A program made the position numbers and the translations under genes. This document shows, piece by piece, positions 12,801 through 24,800 of a stretch of 64,000 nt of DNA (within the stretch, counting starts at the first letter, position 1; each line of letters begins with the position of its first letter). Under the pieces are notes generated by a model that saw only the letters and a program-made list of their open reading frames with translations, had not been told where the DNA came from and ran no database searches. Origin of the DNA: Zerene cesonia (taxonomy: Eukaryota > Arthropoda > Insecta > Lepidoptera > Pieridae); contig NC_052116.1 of assembly GCF_012273895.1 (NCBI RefSeq), positions 2,914,001 to 2,978,000 of the forward strand, in the 5' to 3' direction.

Positions 12801-15800
12801 CTTTTTCTATGTACAACGTGTGTTTCAAAAGACTAATGTGACTCAGCGTTCGTTATTATTCTGTATTGTTCAGAATATCATATTTGATATATAATAAATA
12901 AGTCTTGAAATAAGAGATCTATTTTGTATACATTCGAAAACTAATGAATATACCGTTTTACTTATTCGGAAAACAAAATTTCGTATTTTATCGACACATT
13001 TTTTTTAGTACATAGAAATATTGAGGTCAATTTAATTTTATCCATTTGGTCAGTTGATACGTCAAACGATACGTGGTTATTAATATTTAAAAGCTTTTTA
13101 ATTTAAACGGAGCTTTTAATATCAAAAACTTTATCAACAGAATTTTAATTAAGTGGGTGTACCTTTATACCATTTATTGAAAACTGAACATTTTAACTAA
13201 CTCAAAATGAATGAATAAATGTTATTTTCATCCCCGCCTAACAAAAACAGCACTGCTACAAACTTAATAATTGAGAATTTTTTTAAGCCATAGAAAGTAA
13301 ACTATAGGATTTATTACATCAACAAATGTATTTATCTGCCACTACCTTAACCCTAACATCTTCATTTTTAATGAATTCGTACAATTATTAGACTTAAATA
13401 ACACGAAAATATATTCAAATCAAGCGCCTGCAGCACAGCACCGGTATTCAACACATTGCTACTAACTTTACGAAATAAAATCAATAACGCACACGTAAAC
13501 CCCAAAGTATGAACAGCTATTGGCTATTATAAACTCAATTAACAGAGTATACACGTTAACATAATTAGCCGTATTAATTGCAATGTAAGCAGAGGACTCG
13601 GCCACAACCCTTTCATGCCATTAGAAATCTAAAACCACTACGTTAAAAGCTCGCTTCGAGCATTCGTTGATCAGTTATACGTTTACTGGGGGCTTAGTAA
13701 TGGAGCATAGTATTGTTACTCAAAGCATAAGTAAACGCGCGGTTTTGTCTGTTCTGTTTTGTGATTGATCTATACTCATATATACTATACCTTGTACTGG
13801 ATTGAAGGCATTTTAATGTATAAAGTAATGCAACATCTATTTAATAAGTCTTAACGTAACCGTGTATGATAATACTTTTTATTACCATATCTATTACAAC
13901 AATACTGTAACTATATAAGAAGAATGAAATAAATATTTATTTCTGTGGTTAAAAATAATCTTCTTTCTACTAACTTATATTTATATGTAACACACTTGTG
14001 TATCCGCCCGTGGCTTCGCCCGCGCAGTAAATTAAAAATATGTATAAATACCGAGGTATTCCGTACATAATTCACGTTCCCGTCAGATTTTCGATCCTTC
14101 GAGTCTCAAACTATCTACAAATTTAATCCAAATCGGTTGAGTCGTTTAGGCGTGAAGAAGAGACAGACAGTCAAATATCCGAATTTTTAATATAAGTACG
14201 GATAAGTATTACCTTATATTTAAATTACCAAAACTCAACGCCAACATGTCTTCAGGATTATATACAGTTCACCGCTGCCATATAAAAGTGAAATAACATT
14301 GATGATATAAAATGATATTGTATTTTAGTACGACAACTCGTAATAAATACAGGTATTTATCTTAGAAGGAAGAGATGTTATTTAGCCGAGGAAATATATT
14401 GTTAACTTTTTGCTATTCAAGATATTCTCGGTGCTTCAAAAAACACGGTTGCGGACTAAATGAAGAACGATACAAGTTCATTTTCAACACCAAGAAATAC
14501 AGAATATTGAAATGTCTGTATTCTTTACACTCAAACAACAGACTCCTCTATAAAACAGACAACCAACAGATGTTTTTAACATTAACCAACCCGTTATCCT
14601 TATGCAGTTACGATCGATAACTAAAATTAAAAACCTTATAATCGCAGCGTTTTCTCGCCCGACTGCCCAGTACCCATAATAGCCACACCTATGACCAGGG
14701 TGCGGCCGGGCCGCTGACCTCTCCCCGGAATTTAATAACATCACATAAATCACGCCAATACACTCACACCGCCCTCGTAAAAACCATTGCGATTAGCAAC
14801 CCTATTGTTTCGGATAAACAGAAATTACACGACAGTATTTATCAACGACTGTTGGACACCAATTCGTGGATGAATTCTCGGAAAACTAAAAATTTCTGTG
14901 TAAACTGTATAATAAGACGCGGGTGGGTTTGATAATACAAAATAATATTTTCTTGTGTTTGATTTTACACGAGTATTATACATTTAGAAATTAAAGACTT
15001 TTTAACGGATTTTATACGCGATTTATTCATTACATTATTAACCCGACGCTTCGAACACTTTAGAGCGAGCGTGGTCACAGGGAGACTGTCTCCCCTTGAC
15101 ATTGTAATATAGTGAATAAACCGGGTTTAAAATTCGTTACAAAGTGTTTAATTTCTATTTCTAACATAACTTAGTATATAATATTCAATTTCGATGTCCA
15201 GCCCAAAAATATTAGATAAATCAAGTCTTTCTAAAAATATGATATTTAGGGGCATATGATTAATTCAAAGAAAAGTATTTCATTTATTCATAAAAGAGTT
15301 TCTATTCATAAATAGTTTATTCATATTTGATCTCAAATTCATGCAAAATACTCATGAAACTAAAATACGACAAAATTTCGTTTGCATTTCGCTCTTTAAT
15401 ATAAAAGAGATATAAATAGCTCCATATCCTATTTGATTTAAACCGTCCCATAAAGTCCGAACGCGTCACAAAAGAACCTTTATTTCGAAACTTAAAGCCG
15501 AAAATCCCAAAAATCACATGAATAAATAAACGATAGATAAATCAGGATGGCCTACGGGCTTCAGCAGAATCTAACGCGACCTAAAATAAGGGAAAGAACC
15601 AATAACTTTCATATAATGGTCGTGACAAGGTCCTTTGTGTCTCTTCTGCTATCAAACGGTATAAAAATTCTTTAATACGTTAAGGTAGACCAAAATATAT
15701 ACTGCATATATTAGAATATTCTAGAACAAAGAAGGCTATGGAGTTATTATTTTTAATTATTTATAACTTCAGCACAAAATATCATATTGCAATCTATATT

Positions 15801-18800
15801 TATGAATTCAGTTTAAACGTCGTCCCATTTTAAAGATGCGTGCACTCTGCAACGACTTTATTTTTTTTACATATTTGCATAACATTATACGTATACACCT
15901 TAAGCAATTCAAAATTATAATTTGTTTAGCATAAATATTTGCCATACATCGAACAACATTTGTCGGAATGTAAATACTGAGTCAAAAAGCGCGGGAATTA
16001 TTTCCGCCAGTGATAAATGTAACATGTGCTTGGCATATTCGATGAATGTGATTGTTCCTTTAATGTATGGTGATTGGAGGCGTTGTGTTGGAAACATCTG
16101 AATTTGTGAACGCTTTCAGGTACAATGGAGGAATTTTTGATAACCTTATACTCGATAAGTCGAGGAAATAATAATCAATCGGTGTTTTCTACGTTTGTAA
16201 ATGTGTTTGGTGTTATTGTTGCAGGTTTGTTTGGCCATTTCATGCTTTATTTTCATAACATAAAACAGAGAGTCATAACATATAAAATTAAGCATAAATG
16301 TTATTCGTACGCTGAGGACAACTATCATACAAATCTTACAATAGTACAAATCAAATCAACATGCAAATCTTGATCATTAATTACATGATATAGTGAAACA
16401 ATGCATCACACTCAGACATTTTTATGTGTGCTAGTCGAGCACGCTTCGGCATGAATTGGGCCAGCTCGCACCGGGGAAGTACTACACCCCCACAGAAGAC
16501 CGGCGTGAAATAGCATTCTGCTGTGTTTCGTTCGGTGAGTGGGGGAGCCGGAGCCTTCCCATCCCTTTTCTTTATCCCTTCCCAAAGTCGGCAATCCATT
16601 TGTAGAGGCGTAAGGTCTGTAATGGAGGTATAAGGTTATGCCTCTCAAAATGTTCATGGGCGGTGGTAGCGCTTACGATCAGGCGTTCCACCAGCTCCAT
16701 TGCCGACTATAACAAAAAAAAATTCCACAAACATTACAGTCCCTTTAGCGAGCGTAAATACTCACACGGCCTACACTTGTATGCAACTTCGACGAACTTC
16801 CTCGCATGCGGACAAGGGTCAACGGAGCCTGGTTTTGATTTTGTGCTAAATTTGCAGGCCGGTTTCTTCTGACACGCTTCCACAACTGTTTGCAGCAGCG
16901 AGTACTGTGGACAAAATTATACATCAACTAGATAAAGTGTCGGTTTGTTTTGTACTGCGCGCCACTTTGGGGAATAAAATTACCAATTTACATAAGCAGA
17001 TTGTTAGCTAGAGCTTGCTGCGGTTTTGTGCTAACAAGTCTGTATATTTATTCGTGGTACCTCTTAAAATATGTTCACGATGATAAATGATGATGGTAAA
17101 GTATGACGACATTCTAAAATATTATCTGACATTATACCTATATCTATGTAAAATATTTGTTTATTTACAAGTATTATGAAAATGAAATGTAAATTATTGA
17201 CATTCATAAATCTATTTCAACGATGTTCGCTTAATTATCAACATTCCATATGTATTATGCTGTAAAATTTAGTATAACAATATATGTTCCATAAAAATGC
17301 ATATTTTTCAAAGACTTTTGTAACAAACTCCACTGATAAAACTTACAAGCTAATTTTATAAATACCAGCTGCGCCCGCGGCTTATCCCGTAGGAATATCG
17401 GGATAAAAAGTTGCCTATATGTTATTCTGTCCAGCTATCCACGTACCAAATTTCATTGCAATCGGTTCAGTAGTTTTTGCGTGAAAGAGTAACAAACACA
17501 CACACATCCTTACAAACTTTCGCATTTATAATATTAGTAGGATAGGATTCTACTTACAATTAAACAAAATGCCGAAATATTTTGAATGCGAAATTGCTCA
17601 GCTCAGTCACTAAGACTATTAACTAAGTGAGGGTAGTTATCGGATATCGATTAAACAACGTTCGAGCACGGAGGTCCAACCGCTGCGAATGCAGAGTGTT
17701 ACAATTTGAGGAGATATTTACAAATTCACAAGTCTAATTGTATCATAAATCAAGGTCAGAATTTTTTTATTATTAACAAATAATACATTTCTAATATATG
17801 TAACATATGTACTTCTATGTATATATAATGCATAATGCAATAAGTTCGTTTATTAGTGAGACAATTAAATAATATTGTTTTAAGTGATTCCTTTTTATTT
17901 AGTTTTAAGCGTAACACTTGTAATGTAGCTAATATAATACGACGCTTATCCATTAAAGCCTTAGAACGGATTTAAAACGCCTAAAGTAGACAAACAGTAA
18001 CTACACCCGAGTTAGAGTTATAGCGTAAATATACTTTTAAACCACCATAAATCGTTCACTTGAAATTATTTTTATCATTAGTCAGAACATACCTGCATAG
18101 CATTCGGCCACAAGCACTTTTCGCTAATATCCGTGGTGTCTTGTGGTTTTTCGGCAACACATGTACGAGCATCCGGCGCTGCCTTCCCATACTGCGCCAC
18201 TTGGATGCTAATTGATGTGCCCCGTGGACAGGCAAGGGACACCATCTCGTCGTCGCAAGCCGCTCGCTGCATGGTCTTCAACGTACCGGCCAATAACGCT
18301 GTGAAGAAAAAATATATATCTCCTTTTTTGTAATAGATATGTTATCGCATAAATATTTTAAAATATTGTAAATTGAAAGATACAGTATTTTTGTTGTCAA
18401 ACTAATTTTAAAATTAACATACGTTACAACTCATTAAACTCATTTTCAAAAGCTTATATTCCTAAAACCTGTTTAATGCCAGTTATATTAGTTAGTACAC
18501 AACTACGTACTACAATAAAATTGTATTTAAAACATCTACTAAAACTGTGTTTTTATTGAAGGCGATACCCACCGTACATTTTACAAATATATCAAATATT
18601 TGTACCGAAAATCATAAATTTCGAACGCGATTTAATAGAAGCACGCGCGCTTTTTGATTGAAGTTCGCGTTTGAAAATCAATAGCCAGGTATGAACAAAA
18701 TGATTTATGAAACACATCTGTGTTGAAATGGCATTTCGATACGATACGTCACTCAGTAGATTAATTTTTGCTTTTATTGACGCGCTTTATTGATTGATAT

Positions 18801-21800
18801 TTATAATGTGTATTTTTAACACATTATTAATATCAATTTTAAGGCAAAATAAAGTGCGCTTGGACAGAGTTTATTTAAAACTAATTGATTGATGTACTGT
18901 ATGATGTGATGACTTGGTGTACCAAATGTTAATATAAAAAAGTGGTCACTGTATTTTATATAAATAAACATCAACCATAAGAATGTGCTCAAAAGGAACA
19001 AACAAACATCAACGAATGGAGCAGCGCTGTATACTCATTACATGACATCCTAATTTGCCGGCTTGTACCAAAGAACAAAAAGTGATTATCAGGATTTATA
19101 GTCGACAATAACACTCATTAAAAACAACTTCCAGCGTAACATGTACAGGCTAATAAAGGCGTGTTTATAACGGAAGACAATACGTACATTAAGAGACAAA
19201 AGCGAAAAGCATCGCATCCGCAGATGGTGACATGAGGGGAATCGACTGGAACAATACGTGATACGTAATGAGATAATGGGAATGCGTGTGAAGTTTCCTA
19301 AGATAAGGGCGAGATTACAACGTTACGAATTGCTTGTTTTTACTTTTTACGTTTTAGAGCAAGGCGATACTGTTTCAAATTGCTTATATAAAATACATAT
19401 TTAGTGGTACACATATAGCATATAGAACTAAGGGATCACCTATATCTAAAATATAAAATGCAACTAAAAATTTTTTAATTAGTTAGGTCAGTAGTTCCTG
19501 AGATTAGCTCATGCAAATAAACTTAATCAGCTGTATGTTATATGAAATTTGTATAAATTTCCCCAACGAATTGATTTTATTTACCATTGATCACTACCTC
19601 AACATTCAAATGTAGGTATGTAAGAAGAGTCCTCGACATTGCGCACGCTCACGTGAGTCTCATTCCAGAAAGTGAGGTAATAATTACATGCTCATTACAG
19701 TTTGTATAAAAAATACATGTATTCTATTAGCTTAAATACAGGTTGATGTTACTATACGATAGCGGTAATTACGCGAATCACCCATTTACTAACTACATTT
19801 TAAATTTAATTACTACTCTTGTTACAAAATAGTATCTAAATTATGAAAAACCTATATTAAACTAAAGATGAAACTATGTATAAAAAAATGGTTGCCTGTA
19901 AAGTCGGTTTTACGGGCGAAGATTTTACTTGACAACGTCTTTTTCTCGGTAGAATATTTATTGATATGAATATTATTAATTTGCACAGTAGGAACAAGGA
20001 ATTGGATGAAAATAAGAATTGCACAAATTGTAACTATAGAAAATATATTTTGTTTACTAAAAAGACAGAGACAGAGACACAAGCACGCGCCGATTCAATG
20101 CCCCTAATTCTCTAGTGCTGCGCGCGCGGCGGACCGATCATAGTTCGGTGACTCATCGTAACGTTACCGGGCGTTACACTTTTTCATGAGTGACTCCGAG
20201 CCGCAACCTAATTTAAAACGTTGTCACGTCAAAAATGTACCATTCATGATGCAAATATTTTGTATGAAGAGCTACTACTTAATATTATATACCATTTTAT
20301 ATATATCATTCTTTTCTATAAAGAAGGTAACTGGTGTCCCTTGGGGTTAGTTCCACTGTAGATTCTAAAATGGTACCAAAATACAAAAAACTTTAAAGAA
20401 AAATAAAGAATCACGCCAATTGGTTAAAAACCCATTTGGTTAAAATACAATTTGATTGACCTCCTTCGTTTTGGAAACGTCGGTTACAAAATTAAGACAA
20501 TCTCATAAAAAGAAACAATAAAAAAAAACTAATTAGAATAGCCAACAATTAAGAAATAATAATGTCCCAGAACCAAAAATAGAGAAGACAAAGGTGACCT
20601 ACATTGCACAGCATGCAAAAAATATAACGCTTAATTAATCAGCTCTGAGGAAAATAAAAATAATTTAATAATTTCTAGGTCAATGATGCTTGCAACTTTG
20701 AAAAGTTTCCAGATGCATTCACCACCTCTAATACTGCTATAAAATTCATTCAAAATATACTTCAAGCCATTAGGTAATCTTTCATTATCTTTTTAATCCA
20801 AACAGAACCTCATAAGTAGGTCATCTATGTATAAGTATTAAGGTTAGGTCATATAGCAATCAATATTCCCACAGTATCTGCATAATTTCCGCATCACATA
20901 CATTTTTATAGATGACATCCCCGTGGGATGCTATGGTAATGATATGAGAATTTCATACTACAAAATTTCCGAACCAATGAGTAATGCACAGCACTATGAA
21001 AGATCTTATGAAGATTAGAAATTTTCATGTATTGAATTTTATTAGCATTATTTACGTCGACATCGCAAGTAATTATTTAAATTAGATATTGTATCGTTAA
21101 GCATTATTCTTACTACTCTGTTTTTATTTTAAACGATTCTGTGATTTCGGGCAGTTCTAACAGTTTTAGGTATATGTGACAGATAATTAAAATTAATCAA
21201 AAATATTTACCTACTTATTAATACATAAATATATTGCGGTTTTGACATTCCCAATAAAAATAACTGGGAGGCTACCATGATATCTTAAAGCAGTTCTAAT
21301 TCCAACGTGGGAAAATGATGACGTTTGACGATTTATAAAGCTTTGACATTTTGGAAATCATCAATGGAATTAGTACTGGTTTAAGACGTCATGATCTGCT
21401 ACGTACTATCGTCGTCTTTATATGTACATCATGATATCTTTTCCTATCATTATTCTATGGCTAAAATGTAATATTCTTCGCCCCGACTTTGCCCAAGTGA
21501 CCTTTGATCTGCTTTTTGTAAGATCCTTAATTTCTTTTCTTTATTTATTATCCTCGTGATAATCAAAGGGGATGCAAATTGATGATGATTTCAAGAATAT
21601 TTTCTATAAAATTATCATTAATAATTATAATTTAAACTCCCAAAATGTTTTATATCAAACAGAAGCATTAAATAGCGACGGCAATTAGAATGTTAAGGTA
21701 TGAAGGTTGCACATTTGAATAGAAAGGTGAAATTAAGGGTAAACGTAGAATAGTTATGAATAGAAATACTTTATTGTACTATCAAAGCAAAAGATAAACA

Positions 21801-24800
21801 GCCCCTAGGTTTACGTGCATAGTTTCCATTCTCGCGGGATCTCAAGCCATCATTTCATCAAATTTCATCCAAATCGCTTCAATGGTTCAGGCCTGAAGAA
21901 GGGAAAAACAGAGTTACTTTCGCATTTCCAATGTTTAAATGTTGATAGGCATATGCAAAATGTATCATTCCTGGATAACCTTAGTCGACCTTGTTTATAC
22001 GTTAGCAGAAACGTGATGACGATAAGAATCATTACCGTGACCCTGTACAACATACACTAAACAGTAAATCATACAATAATATAGTGTACAATATAAATTT
22101 TATGCGTTCAAGGTACAATAAATATCATATGGTTATCTTCAATGCACCTATGACCTCCTTCCCGACTAAGTATATCTTACAAAGTTATAACTCAATAAAA
22201 ATTTCAACATGTAAACGTGATGAAAATTTTCTATCTAATTTTTCAAGTTTTTACGTTGTGAGTAAATTATAAATTGTGCCTTTCAACGGCAAAATTTATG
22301 TACACTGCTACACTATTTTATGACAAAAATAGTTAAATTGTAATGTTATTTAACATTATCCTCTCTGACATGAAATTTTAAAAATAAAAACCAAACAATA
22401 CCAATACTATTTGCCGCGGAAATAAAATTAAATACATTGACATCGCTCAATTCAATTTTCCCGCGTATCACGCGAAATAAAATTATAAGTAAGCCATTGT
22501 CCCATCCTGTATTGTACGCTGGCCGCGCATTACTATTATAACAGTCTATAAGAAAAGGCAAACAACAACACGTAACAACGCCAAAACTAAATTCACGATT
22601 GTCATTTCCAGGGACATTTCAATTTTCCATTAACGCCGAACAAAACAAAATTTATTAGATGTTTTCATTTCTTGACGTTTCTCCACGGTCGACAACAACT
22701 TGGCAATTTTATTAAAAGCGGAAAAGCTCCCAAATTATTCACGAAACAAATAGGTGCGCGATTTGTGGGAGAATTTATGACGTCTCACCGCTTTACAGAT
22801 TTCGCAAAAAAGCTTTATAATCTCACTATGCGTAATTAAGTTCTGTGTTGTTTTAATACACATATTGCATGTAAGACGAATATGAGACGGCTTAGCTCGG
22901 TATAAAAATCTAAATATAGTTACGGGACGCCGAGAGCTACGTCTAGAAGATAACTAATTATTAATGCTCTTAGCTCAGCTTATAAGATGAATAAAACAAA
23001 AGTTACATACGCTCTAGCCTCAAGAACAAAACAGTTAAGTTGGCGAGATTAGTTCTGCTACATCTCTAAACGAAACGAGAATACGAAATTGTGGGCAAAG
23101 ATTGTAAGTAGTTTTCCAAGTTAAGTAAATGGACTGAGATCCCATTTAAAAGTTGAGCTGACCACATCACGCGTTAACTTAGAAACGCAATAATAGCTGC
23201 TAAGTATATTATGCGGTAAGGTCAGGCTTTTTGGTTTCCTGAAATTACGCATTAGAAGGTTAATCAAATTGACCAGACCGTGAAGGAGAAAAAAGAACCA
23301 AATATGTTAATAAACTGTTTGATTTATTCACTACAAAAAAATAAAACCCAACTAAGTGACTCTCGCTCGATGATAGAATATAGACTGTTCACTCCACTGC
23401 TGTTGAGACATGACCTTCTTTTTAAGGTTAGGACGGGTAAAGGCGTGAGCGTTTTGCCTGATGGTAAGCAATCACCACCACCAGTGAATCTTTGCATAAA
23501 ACAGAAGTAGGAATAGCAAAGTATTGGCGACATGAAGGAATAAACTGGAAAGGGTAAGGAAAAGAAAACTGACGTCCAGCTCTCCCACTCATTGCAGGAT
23601 ATATAGTAACATTCGCATGCTACTGATTAACACCAATCTTCTATGTAAGTGTGTGCGAGCTGTCCTTGTTCGTGTCGTAGTGTACTCGACCCCCACAAAT
23701 TCATTCGTATGAGAAAATGTGCACGTGAGAAAAATGATTTAGTTGTTACCAAGAATTACGCATTGGCTGCCATCGCTAATAGTCTTTGGTTTATACATCA
23801 ACACACAATAGGTTTCTCAACTATAAGTTAAATAAAAGGTATGGTATACAACATAGTTATTTCGCTATTAAGTTAGTTTTTTACTAACTTCATCTAAACT
23901 TCTCAGTTCATATAATAGTTCTTGCAATTTCCTACAAGTTGTAATAGTCCATTAAAGGTGCATATGCTTTTTATAACTTAATATATAATTATGCTCTTGT
24001 TAGAAATATAAAGAAATCTCTTTGCATGTGTTTAATATTAGTTTGAACCTAATAAGAATGTAGCTACCTCTGTATCTCAACTGACAATTATTCATGCCAC
24101 AGATTATTAAAACACAATTTATATCTGACACTTTTATACCAAATGTCTTCAATTATTTAAGATCAAAAAGAATCAAAATTAAGAAACAAATACTCATATA
24201 TTACAATAATACAACTAAAACGAAAACATAGAAAACTATAAATTTCTTTTAAATTTCATAAACAGCATTAAACATAGTTATATTCAATAGTCTTATATCT
24301 AACTGCATACAAAAATACATTCATAATTCGTTTTTGACTTCAGCTTTCTTGAAGTAAATAAAAACCGGAAACATGCATACGATATACAGAGCGAAAAGAT
24401 TTTATTTCGTATTTATTCGTAAAACATTTTCATATTTATATTCCTTACTTATGTTGACAAAAGGCCGTCATACATGCCTTATACTGTTCAGCATCGTAAA
24501 TGTACATTTTCTTTTAACACTCAGTCTAAGCTGGATTTCCGTCCCATATTCTATACTACCAAACATATAAATAAAATGTATAAGTAGATATGGTGACATC
24601 TATGTGGCTATATCTCATTTCAATATAGCTGTATTAGGCTAATTACCTTGATGATATTCGGTAACTAATTGTGGTAGTCGAGTACTCTTCGGTACGAATT
24701 GGGCCAGCTGGCACCGGGAGAGTACCACACCCTACAGAAAACCGGCGTATAATAGCATACTGCTGTTGCATGCTGCTGTGTTATGTTCGGTGAGTAGGAG

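Noticed and set aside
15915..16097. 60-codon minus-strand frame in the same intron
   Set aside because: Its sequence looks moderately protein-like, but the splice sites around it do not fit the phase-1 junction between eva-1 exons 3 and 4 and no ATG opens it.
16125..16373. 82-codon ATG frame on the plus strand within eva-1 intron 3
   Set aside because: It is hydrophobic but has no recognisable domain, and the region is AT-rich.
19852..20082. Hydrophobic minus-strand frame considered as the eva-1 signal-peptide exon
   Set aside because: It has no ATG at its start, an upstream in-frame stop, and no donor in the required phase. The segment at 27091-27134 fits better.
23262..23310. Similarity of CAAATTGACCAGACCGTGAAGG to sequence near 1905-1935
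   Set aside because: The match could mark another LTR end of the element in gap 1, but it is short and diverged, so I did not annotate it.
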